From contig CP136061.1 in assembly GCA_032622095.1 (NCBI GenBank), positions 188,550,369 through 188,614,368 on the forward strand: a stretch of DNA of 64,000 nt, read 5' to 3'. This DNA comes from Siphonodentalium dalli (lineage: Eukaryota > Mollusca > Scaphopoda > Gadilida > Siphonodentaliidae). Below are positions 21,781 through 34,560 of the stretch, piece after piece. Within the stretch, counting starts at the first letter, position 1; the number at the start of each line of letters is the position of its first letter. Made by a program: the position numbers and the translations under genes. The notes beneath the pieces are model-generated. The model searched no databases and was not told where the DNA came from. It saw only the letters and a program-made list of their open reading frames with translations.

Positions 21781-22019
21781 AGTTAAACCTCACATCAGTG
21801 TGTTGGGGATTTGGACCTTGACTTGGGACCTTTGGTTTTTAACGCAACAAATGCGCGTACACCGTATACACAAATTTTTTATGTAACCAGAATTTTTCTT
21901 GGATAAGATGAGTTTGAAGCCTGCTTACATTTCAAAAAGCGGATCTCGACGCTTTGAAGCAAAAGTTACAAAAGATAAAATGTGTATGTGACGAGACTAT
22001 AATACAAATGAAAAAATAA

Positions 22020-22745
22020 ATTGAGGGAGGGGTGGGCGATACAGGGAACTAAGGGTTGAACCGATATAAATTTGTAGAGCAATAACGACCAATGTTGACA
22101 TATTATGCATATCAACTCTACTGCTGCAACAAGGCTATAAAATAGGGGGGTGTCAGAATCTTAGTCATCTCTATATAGTGCCAGAATAGTCATTTATGGA
22201 GTTCTATAAGATGTTGGGTTGGTTATATGGACTCGGAGAAAAAAGGGGTTTGTACCGATGAAGTTGATGAACTGACATAAATTAGTGGATCGATGTTGCC
22301 ATGTAATGCATCGTGACAGTACTAAAGCAGCAATTATATAAAATTGGGGGGGTCTGAAATTATCTCTATAGTTGGCACCAGGATTATATAGAAAGGAATA
22401 GCAATTGATATACATATACGGTATACTATAGTAATACCATAGACATATAAGTACAAGTATCACGAGATAAAATATTACGTAACATGACTATATACCGATG
22501 AAAGAAATAAATAAATTGGACCGGGATTAGAGGTTGGGTTGGTTATATGTGGATAATTGGATATGGAATTCATACCGATGAAACGATACAAATTAGTGGA
22601 GCGATAAAGACACTTAGTCAGGCTACGCGGGGGAAATAGGGGTTGATACTGATACGATAGACCGAAATAAATTTGTCGAGTGATAATGACCAATGTTGAC
22701 GTATAAAGTAACGCGACTGTACTGTCACACAATTATCAGGTAGAA
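22020..22745. repeat. Degenerate tandem repeats
   Basis: Three or more diverged units share ACCGATATAAATTTGTAGAGC, CCAATGTTGAC, GTACTAAAGCAGCAATTATA and GGTTGGGTTGGTTATATG. Unit length varies around 200-250 bp. No coding sense detected. Confidence 0.55.
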
Positions 22746-23274
22746 CCGGTCAAATATGACAGGGTACAGCACGTAATTATTTCCTAGATCGAAGAAATGA
22801 TTATTTTTTTTCGATGATAAAATTTAACATGGGATTTGCCATTAAAATCGATTTATGTCTATAAAACTGTCATTTTTCAAAATTTTGAGCTGAAACTTGG
22901 TGTGTATGTGTATAATAATACTATATTCTTAAAATGACAGAGTTCAGCGCGTAATTATGTTTTAGATGGAAGAAATTGAATTTGTTTTCGATAAAAAAAT
23001 TACAGCGTGTACGGCCTACGGGTCATTGAGTATGCTCATTTTTTGTAAACAAACTTTTGTCAATAGCCGTTTTGGTCAGACTAAACCTTCTTCGACCGGG
23101 ACAGCAGATCCGAATAGTAGCTAAGATGTATTTAGATAGAATTATCAAAAGAATATGACCGATCAGGGTACATTTTAAGAGAATAGAGTGGAGAAATCTT
23201 GGTGATAATTCCAGAAAATAAAGATGGAGGTGAATCACAATTAAACTCCCCACAATGCACTTCACTAAACCAGG

Positions 23275-23712
23275 GGTTCTCAATGGGTTACACATTATTT
23301 TCAGTCTATCAGATTATTTATATTTTCAACAACAAGTGACTTTAAGTTTACAATTTCAGCCTGTCCTGACTCTATCGATACGATTTAACACATTTTCAAA
23401 AACGTATTATACACCGGTGGCGTTAACTTTACAATTTAAGCATCTACGTGATTCTATCGGTACGATTGAGTAAGGTACAAACAAGAATACATCAGGGGCT
23501 CCCAATGGGTTATATATTATTTTCAGTCTATCAAATTATTTATATTTTCAACAACATATTATTACACCGGTGACTTTAAGTTTACAATTTCAACCTGTCC
23601 TGACTCTATCGATACGATTTATCATATTTTCATAAACATATTATACACCGGTGGCGTTAACGTTACAATTTCGGCATCTACGTGATGCTATCGGTACGAT
23701 TGAGTAAGGTAC
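23275..23712. repeat. Tandem duplication of about 230 bp
   Basis: Two head-to-tail copies begin with (T)CTCAATGGGTTA / CCCAATGGGTTA and end in ATCGGTACGATTGAGTAAGG. The divergence is a few percent plus small indels. Confidence 0.75.
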
Positions 23713-23806
23713 ACAAAATCTCCAAGAATACATTCGCCCTGTACACCACACAATATCAAAATCACAGAAGCTAGATACACCACATGTGGCGTAATAAAAC
23801 CAACTA

Positions 23807-26200
23807 AGGGTGGATACACACATGCATGTAATTTATGTATGTAAAATCCATGTATTTTACATGGTGACACCAATCATTGATAGCATTAGTCGCCTGCGCG
23901 CGATCTGACAATTTCAACAGGCGAAACAAGTGAGCAGTTATAAGCCATTATCAAACTAACTGCTATCAAGAAATTTCAGGCCAGTCATAAATTCTTTCAT
24001 GGATGCCGAAATGAATAAATCCTGTCTTATATATGTTGCTGTTTTTCACGAGTTTTAATTCATTTCGAAAAGTGGATTTGAGTTCGTCGATTGTATACTT
24101 TATTTATTTCTCGTCATTTCAGGGTCATCCAAAATTTAAAACAATATGCATAATTTGAAGTTCTTTTAGGGCTCGTGTGATACACGAGTGTTTAATGTCC
24201 CATTAACAATCCGATATGGTGCTCTCATGCCTTGAATAACAGGCATTGGAAAATTAAGACAGACAATACCGGTTCGTTGAGATTCCTCGGATAGTCTCAG
24301 AGCTAGCTCATGTGATAACATTCAATTGGGATTTCCATGCAAATATCCATTAATGCAGGTACAGCGTTGAAAGTAAAAAGAGTGACACCCCCATTTTAAA
24401 CCCAGAATTTACATAACAGTATATGTTTCTCAAAACAAAGGTTGAACAAGTTCCTAACCGTCACAATTTTAGCTTGTACACGCTTTAATTATAACGTTTT
24501 GGATCATAATCCATGATTGGGGGGAGGGGCTGGTTCTCGAAAGCTTCGAATGACTAAGGGATTTAGTTGAATGTATCAGCCGTGATTATCTGGGCATGAA
24601 TGTACAGTATGTTAAACTTAAATATTCCATATATAGTTGTAAATTTTGCGTATACATATATGACACAAGAGAGGAAAGGTAACGTAGTTGGGAACTACTC
24701 GTAGAACTAGAAACCCTTTTCCCCGAACGAAGACACACAGCAACACTACCTTCTGCATATGTACTCTCAAAGTTAAAGCTGATATGCTATGTTCATAATT
24801 ACATTGATGAATATTATATTAATCGTAGCAAACAGACACGACAGAAATAACTGTCAACTACAATATTTATAAGACAGGAGTGGCTTCATATCTTCGTGGG
24901 TGGGGGTCAGGACTCAGGGTGGTGCGTGCCCACACCCCACCCGTCGAAAATATTCAATGGTCAGTCCGGTGTAACACGTCATCTCCCCCCCCCCCCCCCC
25001 CAGGATATCTTCCCCCGCGGGGGATGATGTCTTAGGATAACTCCCCCTCCTGGGGGGAAGTTATCCTAGGATATCTCCCATCCCCCCATATAATATGATT
25101 AAAAATAATTTCACTCATTTGATATCGTTTGACATTTTTGAGATTTCATTTTTGTTTTTCTTAAAAAAAAAAATTCTCAAGTGGCAAATTTTCCCCCCAC
25201 ACTTTTCATAGTTTGATCCTGAAATGGCCAGAATTTTTTTTTTTTTAAATAATTGTTTTGTTTTTTTTATTAAAATATTTTTTGTTCAAGTGACAAATTT
25301 TTTTTATCACTCATTTAATTGTTTGATCCTGAAATGGCCAGAAAAATGACATTTGAGATTAAAAATTGTTTTTATTTAACTTCATTTTTTTCAAATGTCG
25401 AGGTCTTCCGAGAAAAAGTTGATTGAGTCAGGGTTTGGGTGGGGGAAATGTCCAGGTCAGGATATCTTTCCCCCCCCCCCCCACCCTGAACCTACATGAC
25501 AAAAAAATCATTTTATGGTTTTATCGCTTATTTTGCTGTATATAGTCATGAAACGGCGAGAAATTAACTTCTTACGAGAAAAAGTTGTTTGAGTCAGGGT
25601 TTGGGGTGGGGGGAGATGTCCAGGTCAGGATATCTCCCCACCCCCCACCCAGCACATACATGATAAAAAAATTGTCTTATGGTTTTATCGCTCATTTTGC
25701 TTTATATATTCATGAAACGGCGAGAAATTTTCTGGTGATTTCAGGACCAAAAGATATCAAATGAGTGAAATTATGTTTTAGCCGTACATGGGGGAGAAGA
25801 TATCCAGGGTGGGGGAGATATCCTAGGATATCTCCCCCTCCCCTGGGGGATGTCCAGGGGGAGATATCCTGTTACACCGGTAGCTTCCGGGGTAATATAG
25901 CCCCCCCCCCCCCCAATGGTGGGGATCATAGCCCTTGGGGCCATCACTGGTATAAAAATCAAGAGAAGACTGACAATGATTTAAACTGAAAGTCCAACAT
26001 TTGGGTTATCGTGCGAACAATTATTTTAAGCGGCCTGACGACTTCGTTCAGTCAACGGCTCTCTGCACGTTCAGAGCTTGGCTCACTGTGGTCAAACATA
26101 GCCGCAATGATTGGGTTGTCAGCGGACACATATTATATTGTCTGTATGATCCATGTAAAAGATAAATACACGACATTTACAGAGATTACATGTGTGTATC
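23807..26200 (+). mobile_element. Family A element, copy 3, interrupted and 3'-truncated
   Basis: Begins AGGGTGGATACACACATGCA. It follows the family A sequence to about 24615, resumes at about 25880 (GGTAGCTTCCGGGGTAATAT) and ends in ATTACATGTGTGTATC at 26200, missing the last bases of the terminal repeat. The 1.26 kb between the two matching parts includes the fold-back at 24966-25880. Confidence 0.65.
24966..25880. mobile_element. CCGGTGTAACA fold-back element nested in family A
   Basis: Ends are CCGGTGTAACA and TGTTACACCGG. Sub-terminal GATATCTCCCCC blocks are repeated in both orientations. A 160 bp direct duplication lies inside (units starting GAGAAAAAGTTG at about 25412 and 25578). C and G runs of 10-16 bases occur. 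The arms around ATTTCACTCATTTGATATC (25110) and its inverse (25750) show that the whole element folds back. No transposase. Confidence 0.7.
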
Positions 26201-26202
26201 AT

Positions 26203-26408
26203 ATTATAATGAAAATGAATAAATGGCTGGAGTCATAAATTCATTTTCATTATAATTACCATGTTGTTTGCATCGTTCATAGAACACATGAGTGTATTTT
26301 GCACCAATCCATGGCTCAAATTCATTCATTTGTTGCATATTATATGCTGTTGAGTATAAAAAGAGATGGTCCCATAGATGGCCGGATTTAGTGTACAGTA
26401 CCCCTTTA
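26203..26408. mobile_element. Partial family B end with an 18 bp perfect hairpin
   Basis: The right end GTGTACAGTACCCCTTTAA (26391-26409) is the family B terminus. At the left, ATTATAATGAAAATGAAT (26203-26220) is inverted at 26239-26256 around AAATGGCTGGAGTCATAA, a segment also present in the intact copy at 61333. Confidence 0.5.
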
Positions 26409-26477
26409 AATAATTTAAGACGTATTCAAGGTTACATACGGTGCATGGCTGGTTTAGGACATGGGGAATTTTTTTTT

Positions 26478-26588
26478 ATTTCGTGGCCACAAATTAGTTA
26501 TTTCGTCACGAAATACTAATTCGTGGCCACGAAATAATTAATTGGGGATACAATAGTTATTTCGTGGCCATGAAATAACTATTGTATC
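26478..26588. repeat. Cluster of four TTATTT-CGTGGCCACG-AAATAA palindromes
   Basis: Copies lie at about 26478-26494, 26500-26514 (core shortened), 26519-26535 and 26547-26588. The last is a 42 bp near-perfect palindrome with one centre mismatch, extending to GATACAATAGTTATTTCG and its inverse. The outer arms match those of the ATTTGCGCTTAAGCGCAAAT family at 40-46 kb, but the core differs. Confidence 0.8.
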
Positions 26589-26639
26589 ACCATTATGACA
26601 GATAGGCATACTCTTCATATAATGGCTTGGAATTCGATA

Positions 26640-27640
26640 ATGCGACCCAAATGAGCATGACAAAATAAGTGGATGGAAGAACTACTTCGCTCAACTATAT
26701 GTACGCCCCAGTATGCACGCCCATCCGAAGTTCGGACAGGACGTTGGGCTGGAAGTGCACAATCTGTTAGTTTCGGTTGACTCTGGTGACAATGACTTAT
26801 GTACTCAGGTTAATATGGACGAAATACCTAATGCGATTCGAACTCTGAAACAAATCAGGAGGTATAGATGGGTTGGTGAACGAACATATAGTAAACACTG
26901 CAGCCGGCCTTTATCAAAATGCTGTGCCACTTTTACAATGGTATCCTGTCTGTGAAGTACGTTCCCGTGAAATTGAAAATATGCCTGATAATCACCATGG
27001 ATGTATTGTTCAAGTGTGATCCATGCAAAGCCAAAAGAAAAAACATGACAGCCGCATGTACCGTGCCATTACGCTCATGTCAATACTCTACAAAATCATT
27101 GAATGCATCATGATGAACAGACAACTCTTAGAGTCCTAGTATAGCTCTTGTTTCCCTCACAATCTTTAACGCGGGTTCCAAAAATGGAGTTAGTTGTTTA
27201 ATGACCTCATTCGTGTTACAAGAAGGAATCAGCTTCGTGAAGGAAAACGATTCTCGTGTATACATAGTTTATGCTGTATGTGTTCACAGAAAGCGTTCGA
27301 CAAGTTTTTGCATTCTGGAAACTTTACCGGCTATGAAGACAAGGAAAGCTGTTTCATATCATTGCCAATACGCATACGGACCAGTCGAGTATTACTCAAT
27401 GGGTCTATCTCAGAGCCTTTGGACATACGACAAGGAACGCGCCAGTGAGGAGTTAGCTCCCCCTTCGTCCGATATCCAGCCTATATGAACGGACGGATCC
27501 AAGAAATGTCTCTCAATGGCGGCGGTGCTTCGTTAAATGGAATTTCCTGTGTTGCTCAAACTAAGTACTGCGGATGATATCCCTTGTCGAAGCGAGGTCT
27601 TGACTCTATGCTATATATCTGCCACGGGAAAAGCAGAACA
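26640..27640 (+). pseudogene. Decayed LINE reverse transcriptase fragment
   Basis: Several frames carry RT remnants in the right order. They are: NMDEIPNAIRTLKQ, like the pre-RT region; YRAITLMSILYKIIECIMMNR, motif 1/2; NDLIRVTRRNQLREG; AFDKF, from the FxxxxAFD motif; RVLLNGSISEPLDIRQGTRQ, motif B; and STADDI in place of the YADD box near 27570. Frames shift at least three times and contain stops, so the copy is dead. It is clearly different in sequence from the LINE at 38-40 kb. Confidence 0.65.
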
Positions 27641-29677
27641 TCGCGCTTTGTGTTTTTGTCCTTCAAAAAGCCAAGTGGTTGTTTTAATGAATCTGTGCAG
27701 CAAGCCAGCAACGTATTGTCTATACCACGGTGGGGAATCACGTGGTTTCCAGTTGATGAGTACCACGCACTCAAAATGGCGGAGGCGACAGAAAACACAT
27801 CGAGAAACGAAGAAAAAGGTAATAAACTAGCATATGACATATAGTATTTTGGCAGCTACGAACATATGCTACACTATTTTTCAAACAAGCTGATACCTCC
27901 TGTGTGTTCAAACTCACATTTCTTTGCTCTAACATTCTTACCAAAAGTCGTCAGTCGGAGGATTTTCCACGAAGTATTTAAACCAACTCACGACTTATCA
28001 GGTGTACGTTGTTTAAAACATGCTTTCATTGTCGCCCGCGCCATAAAATGGAATAACGGATGAGTCCATTATCTGCTTATTGCAGAATAAAATAATCCAA
28101 TATGAATCTATTTGCAAATTATAGGTTGATTATGTGCGTATTTGCACGAGGATAATTATGTTGCAGTGTTTTGTAATTTTTAGATGGACTAGTGACTGCA
28201 CAAGAAGAATCCACAAGGATAGCACCGTGGTTGCTGTGGTTATGCCAACAGAAGATGGGCATATATGACTAGAGTTTGGTAATTTTAGATGAACTAGTGG
28301 CGGCATAAGAAGAATTAATCCACAAGGAGAGCCTCGCGGCTGCTGTGGTTTTGCCAAAAAGTGCGATTTAACAACGAAAACTTGCATTTTTCAGTACTAG
28401 TTTGTCCCCCACGAACGACACTCCCATTGTTTTAAACAGCTGGACGGGTATACATGACATTGTTTATAATTTTCAACATACCCACGTGTAAGTAGGTTCA
28501 TATTGGACCTAAATATTCACATAGGTTCACATTGGACTTAAATATTCACATATAGGTTTATATTGGACTTATTCCGTTGGATGGTAAGGGCCACATAGTC
28601 TGGTCGTTCAAGCATTGGACCTAGAACAAATTGGTGACGAGTTGTTTTTGGTGTCACTTTGTCGGACAGCTGGGGAACAACGTATCCAAAATTCGCTAAA
28701 ATCCGCTTTGAGGGAAATTTTCCAGAGCATTTAGAAAAAAAGGTCATATTTGTGGTTTTTGTGTATGATTTTTCGTTCTTATGAAATAAATACTTGAATG
28801 GCATTTAAGTTAAAGTTATACAGACGACATGAACATGCAACATAAACAAATTATTATTGTTGTCATGGCAGACGTATGTCATTTCGTGTACAATTCGATT
28901 GTCAAAATTCAAAATGTCGACCGAATTGGTAAAATTGGACAATTTTCGCTAAATTTCACCAGATCGTTTCCATTTATAAGAAATTTGGTTTAAATGACCA
29001 TTTGTGCCAACATATATCATTTTAAATCAATGTCTGATAATTGTGAGTCAGATCTACTAAATTTCGAAGAAAAATCAATTATTAGTTTAATGCCCAGAAT
29101 AACAGCAAATCGAACACACCAGTTTACTGAATACTCATTAGATGTCAGATATGAACCACTAGTGCCCATTTTAGCAGAAATGAGGCCATCACTTCCCAAA
29201 ATAGGGACAAAATGGCTACCGAAAGTAGTAAAATTGGGTAATTTTCACTATAAAGTTCACCAGATTGTTTCCATTTAGACGAAAAAAATATATGTCGGAT
29301 CCTAATCCGATAATAATGACCTATATGTCGATAATTGGTCCCTACAGTGTCCCAAAAAGGCGGCGCAAATTACGATCGAAAGTCAAATTTTTTAATTTTG
29401 TCATTGATTTGTAACTAAATCTTCTCATATCGAATATAATATGATGAGTGTCCAAAGTAACCAAACTAGTATCGAAATACATCCAATGAGTCAAAAACAA
29501 CTTAGCGGGTGTCCCAAACCATATATGGAGCGCAAACCACGCAACGGGTGTCTCAACCATCTTGTTGATAATATACCAAATTAATCGGTGAGTGTCCCAA
29601 TCCATAGAACGGGCGTCCCAAATCAGCGAACTACAAAGTCCCAAACCATGTAATGTGTAACACAGTCCACAGTCTTT
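27641..29677. other. Spacer with small local duplications
   Basis: Two diverged copies of a roughly 110 bp block (TTTTAGATGGACTAGTGAC...CCACAAGGA) occur at about 28175-28260 and 28280-28370. Short direct repeats (CACATAGGTTCACATTGGAC) occur at 28495-28570. No gene recognised. One 94-codon frame at 28994 has no motif. Confidence 0.45.
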
Positions 29678-29722
29678 AGGGTGGATACAAACATGCATGT
29701 AATTTCTGTATGTAAAATACAT
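29678..29722 (+). mobile_element. Family A copy 2, left part, interrupted by the YR element
   Basis: AGGGTGGATACAAACATGCA...TGTAAAATACAT is the left end. It joins seamlessly to 35018-35780 when 29723-35017 is removed, as judged from the uninterrupted copies near 2510-2566 (inverse) and 23807. Confidence 0.85.
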
Positions 29723-29994
29723 AATATTTTCCGCGTTACGGAGTATAGAGGAAAATTACTGTCTTCACGGCATATGCAGAGTTAATGGGTAAAGAACGCT
29801 TTGTCGCGTGAATATTGTCTGGTCAGTGATTATCGATATGTGTGATTGGTACTCAGTCGCTGGTGTGATGTGTGATTGTCATTGAGTGAGCAGGTATGCG
29901 CTAAAAGCGTGAATGGTCAATCTAGTGCCAGTTGTCGTCGCGGTCGGACACAGTTTTCTGTACCTGTTTGTTTGGTTTTCTTAAGAAAATAGTT
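29723..29994 (+). repeat. A1 split direct repeat
   Basis: 272 bp, begins AATATTTTCCGCGTTACGG and ends TTAAGAAAATAGTT. Only about one difference from A2 was seen (GATTATCG versus GATTCTCG). Confidence 0.9.
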
Positions 29995-31340
29995 ATTCTC
30001 AGACGCTTCATCTGTTCAGCGTATATATAGCTTGAGGAAAAATGGACAAACCTTCAGTGAAAATGCACCAATGATCAATGTTTGTAAGGGGATAAGGTGT
30101 TGGATTTCGAGACGTTTTGGACCCTGAAGAAGATGTTACACCAGCTGTCAAATATCCATAATTTTGGGATCGGAAGTGAGGGGACATGGCATGAAGGGCA
30201 AGGTTTTGCCTGTGGAAAAGCTGATCCTTGTCGGGCTGTCTTATCTTAGTAATAGCCATCTCTTCAGTTACACAGATAAGTATTTTTAGAAACTATAGTT
30301 TCTCTAGAATCGAATGATTTTCGTCCTATGATCTTGGGAATTAAATCGGTCACGACCGACGAGAAATTGGTTCATAACAGCCTTTGGCATATTTGAATGT
30401 TATCTATCATACGAAATGACAATGTTATCCAATTTGTCAGAACCTGAGTACATGAGTCTTAAAAATAATAAGTCCGCGCTTTGGACAATTCGGAATTTGT
30501 TTCAGAAGAAATTGAAAAACCTCAGAGAAAGGTGGTATTTCTGAATTGTGCAATACTCCAAAGGTAGTAAATCTTTAACAATTGCAAAACATCGTAATGG
30601 CAAGAAATGACTTGTATTAGGTTGTTATTATAGCAATCATCATGTTTTCAAGAAATATTGTAAATATGAAGATGTTCCTATCATCTTGTCTTGTCTATGT
30701 ATAAAAAAGGACAATTTTACACACGCGTGGCATAATCATCATTTATAATTTGCAGAGCTAGTCTCAGTGGAAATATCGTGGATTTAGATGGTATCAACTT
30801 TCTGGAGTTAGATACTGTATAATTCAAGGGTTAAATACTGTTGATATAATGTTGTAACATATGTAATACGTTCAGTCGGTTTTAGTATCTACCAAAGTAA
30901 TGATGGAAATCGAAGTACTTACGATACGCGAGGATCAATCGACCAGTATAGATATTGTTTTTGGTGACGGAATCGCGGTTTGTTCGAATTGTGAAGAACA
31001 GGAGTTCACACAGACGCCAAAGTCTGATTTATAACTTGAAATTGTGGCTTCATCATTGCTGAAAATATAAAGCGATTTGGAACCATGCATGCTATAATTA
31101 AATTTTCCGATTTTACTTATACTGGGACATGCAATGCGGAGTTATCATAATATCCGACGAAAGGAATGAAAGCATTCATAATAGCTTTAATCCGTTGTTA
31201 CATGTACATTTGTAAATAAAAATTTGGTCAGAGAAACGTTAAAGTAAACGTGAGTCACTTTCGAATCTTTTGATTCAGATGTCGAATTCTTGACCAGTTT
31301 GGTTGGCAAAATACTGTCAACTCAGATAGTTTGACAGAAA

Positions 31341-32093
31341 GATCTGTTTACACACAAAGTTGTACATACAACAATAAAGGGTTGATGGCATTTGGATGAT
31401 GTTGATGAAATAAGAGGTTTGACTGAATTAATATTTTTTGAAAGATCATTTGATGAAATGTAACTAACACAGTTTATCAAAAGCGGGTGTTCATTTTGTG
31501 TTGCTCATTTACGCTTATTTTATAATGAACCTTTCGATTCAGATGTCGAATTCTTCTATTCGGTGATGACGTATGTGTTCATTATGTGTTCTGTAACGCA
31601 CCCGGTTCCAGATACGAGCTCATTTAAGCTTATTTTATAATTAATGAATCTTTCGATTCAGATGTCGAATTCTTCCATTCGGTTTTTACGTCTGTTGACG
31701 ACGGTCGAACGTTTGAGAGATATGTTTTCACACAAAGTTGTACATACAACAATAAAGGGTTGATGACATTTGGATGATGTTGTTGAAATAAGAGGTTTGA
31801 CTGAATTAATATTTTTGGAAAGATCATTTGATGAAATGAAACTAACAGTTCATCAAAAGCGGGTGTTCATTTTGTGTTGCTCATTTACGCTTATTTTATA
31901 ATGAATCTTTCGATTCAGATGTCGAATTCTTCTATTCGGCGATGACGTATGTTTTCATTATGTGTTCTGTAACGCACCCGGTTCCGGGTACGAGCTCATT
32001 TAAGCTTATTTTATAATTAATGAATCTTTCGATTCAGATGTCGAATGCTTCCATTCGGTTATGACGTCTGTTGATGACGGTGGAACTTTTGAA
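31341..32093. repeat. 378 bp tandem duplication inside the YR element
   Basis: Two units start at 31341 and 31719 (CACACAAAGTTGTACATACA follows in each). Each unit itself carries two diverged copies of a roughly 110 bp block containing TTCGATTCAGATGTCGAATT. After the last block a plus-strand frame stays open to 32204 (acidic, ending EAEFSVVV). Its identity is unknown. Confidence 0.75.
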
Positions 32094-32639
32094 CAGTTCG
32101 GGGCTATTCAGCCAGGCATGGAATTTGAATGCCAGTTCGATTTTTTATCGAGGTCAGATGGCTCTCAAGAAGCCGAAGCTGAGTTTTCAGTGGTCGTTTA
32201 ATTGACAGAGCCACCACAGCTTACTTTCCATTCGGAAAATAGTGCACTATAATATATAGATACGCATGTATATATGATATTAGTAGAATGCAGTGTGTAT
32301 ACACATAGCTTCAGGGAAGCTGCATGGGCAAGGGGTAGTCTTGTCTACAAATATTTGCTGATTATTGTTCATTATGCGAAGCTCATTGTGAGCTGAGAAT
32401 AATTTGCGGATCATATACATAATTGAATCGCATATACATTTATATGGAATATTGCTAATATTTGAATGCAAAATTAAATAACAATAATAACGCCTTGATG
32501 GCAGCCAAATCAGCAGATTTCTTGACATGTGGCATTGATGAGTTTAACGTAGAGAGAGCCCGAGGCATTAAAGCGTGCTTTCGTGCTTTATAATTTTTCG
32601 CGCCTATAATTTAAAAGGTACGAATGTGCTTCTAAAAAC

Positions 32640-32876
32640 TGACTATCTAAATCTGATATACAAAATGCTGTCGGGGATCAGAGTAATGGTTTGTACATAA
32701 TTTATTCATACATAGAACGCATGTGCATGCTGTTTGATAATAATCTCAAACTAGCTTGGATTCCACGGGATCAAATTTCGAAAGCTGATGCTCTTAGCAA
32801 AGCTAAAGTCACAGACACTTTGAGTGTCAGTACTGAGACTTTCCATCATCTGGAAAAGAAATGGGAAATATATTGA
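32640..32876 (+). pseudogene. RNase H remnant of the YR element
   Basis: One frame carries LKTD, then, after a frame shift, SDIQNAVGDQSNGLYIIYSY and LAWIPRDQISKADALSKAK. This matches the D-containing and WIPR-x-x-AD-LS C-terminal motifs of RNase H in YR-element pol. At least one frameshift separates the pieces. It ends at a stop at 32874-32876. Confidence 0.7.
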
Positions 32877-33002
32877 TCTATATATGATAATTTGATTGAC
32901 ATTGATGCATTTCTGCACATAATCCGATTGGCACTGATGCATATATGCACAGTTGGAGGGGTGTAATAAATTACCAAGTATAATACAAGAGTTTTACAAA
33001 TA

Positions 33003-33215
33003 GTGGAAACTGAACAATCCTACGATTCTTTGGTGGTCCCATTATGGGATTCTTCGGCTTTTTGGCCAAAACTTGCAAATAGAGATGGCGAGTTCAAACA
33101 TTTTGTCAAAAGCCATATAATTTTGGTTAATAATCTTGAGAAAGTTCCAATATCTGAACTTTTTCATAAAAACCGTATCTGCATTTGTTGCTTTGAATAT
33201 TTTGTATTTAATTAA
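33003..33215 (+). pseudogene. Pol C-terminal remnant (VVPLWxSxxFWP motif)
   Basis: The frame contains SLVVPLWDSSAFWPKL followed by NRDGEFKHFVK. The V-V-P-L-W-x-S-x-x-F-W-P segment follows the RNase H domain in Ngaro-like pol proteins. The upstream link to the RNase H piece is broken by stops. Confidence 0.65.
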
Positions 33216-33854
33216 GAGAGGTGTTTATATATTTACATGTATTTTGTTTCAGCTGATGACTTAAGGTGTTTAGTTTTTGATGATTTGCAGAGGCAATACT
33301 TCTTCTTCTTCGGATGAGCTAATGTGCTTGGCCGGGTCGTCGGTGGACATGATATGTTCTGATAGAAGCAAAAACACTGAGGAATGTGCATAAACATTCA
33401 GGCGTTGGAAAGTGTTCATTCAGGTTCAAGGTTGTAATGCCTTGTCATTTAGTTCAGTGCATATATTTATCGTATGCACAATTCATGTTGAAAATTGAGC
33501 CACATATATAGAGCTCAGTCGAGGCGGTAGTGTGTGGGATTCGATATCACAATATGTGTAATTTTCCGAACCCAATATAGGTATTTCAAAGTAGAACTAT
33601 TATTTGGGAGACGGGGATAAATTTTTGCTTTCAGCAAATGGATACAAGTGTTTGTCCTTATTTGCTCATTTTTCAAATATCTATCATTGGTACGGAATTT
33701 GTTGTCCGAGGAAGTTATCTTCCGCCATTTGTTTTTAATTGTGGTTTATTTAAAGCTCGTCATACTAATTACAATATTTAGTTACACATGTGGAATGGAA
33801 TGAACGAAATGTTTCTCGTTTATGCTATGCTATATATATTGGCAGTACAGTTTA

Positions 33855-34027
33855 AATATTGGTATTCACTCTTTACGAGCAGGCGGGGAAACCGCGGTTG
33901 CAAATGCAGATGAAACGACCATATGTTCAAGAGGCATGGTCGATGGCGCACTGAGAGTGCAAAGGACGGTTACGTCCGCGATTCGATAGAATCAAGACTT
34001 GCATTATCCAAAATTGAGCATTTATGA
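33855..34027 (+). pseudogene. Tyrosine recombinase C-terminus, frameshifted
   Basis: Frame 1 gives IGIHSLRAGGETAVANA, the HxxR box. After a one-base shift near 33920-33935, the sequence gives FKRHGRWRTESAKDGYVRDS and a natural stop at 34025-34027. The motif set H-x-x-R, (H/W) in RHGRW and Y in GYVRDS is that of the YR catalytic domain. The N-terminal part and the first catalytic arginine were not found. Its place directly upstream of B1 fits a 3'-terminal YR gene. Confidence 0.8.
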
Positions 34028-34196
34028 TAAATTTATTATATATTTATTTTTGATGGCGATATGCGGAAATGTGTTGATCATATATATACATGTCGATATA
34101 TAAGTACTATATATATATAGTTATAGTTAAAATTTCTGGGATCGAAACTATAGCATGGCTATAATTATTGGCCTTGCAGCCCGTTCTTTTTGTAAT

Positions 34197-34288
34197 CTAT
34201 CTAGGTCCGACCGCCTAGCGTAGCACTTAAAGCTTAATGCTCTTAGTTGTTGTTTGTTTACCCAGTAGCGGGTATGGAGTGAAGACAT
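34197..34288 (+). repeat. B1 split direct repeat
   Basis: 92 bp, CTATCTAGGTCCGACCGCC ... GAGTGAAGACAT. It is followed without a gap by A2. Confidence 0.9.
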
Positions 34289-34560
34289 AATATTTTCCGC
34301 GTTACGGAGTATAGAGGAAAATTACTGTCTTCACGGCATATGCAGAGTTAATGGGTAAAGAACGCTTTGTCGCGTGAATATTGTCTGGTCAGTGATTCTC
34401 GATATGTGTGATTGGTACTCAGTCGCTGGTGTGATGTGTGATTGTCATTGAGTGAGCAGGTATGCGCTAAAAGCGTGAATGGTCAATCTAGTGCCAGTTG
34501 TCGTCGCGGTCGGACACAGTTTTCTGTACCTGTTTGTTTGGTTTTCTTAAGAAAATAGTT
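34289..34560 (+). repeat. A2 split direct repeat
   Basis: 272 bp copy of A1. It begins directly after the ACAT of B1. Confidence 0.9.

Noticed and set aside
25765-25989. Glycine/proline-rich frames on both strands
   Set aside because: They arise from C and G runs in a fold-back element (GATATCTCCCCC repeats) and carry no protein signature.
29723-34560. Conventional LTR retrotransposon with 272 bp LTRs
   Set aside because: A1 and A2 are not both terminal, there is no TG...CA or target duplication, a second repeat pair B1/B2 is present, and the internal remnants are a tyrosine recombinase and YR-type RNase H, not an LTR-element integrase.
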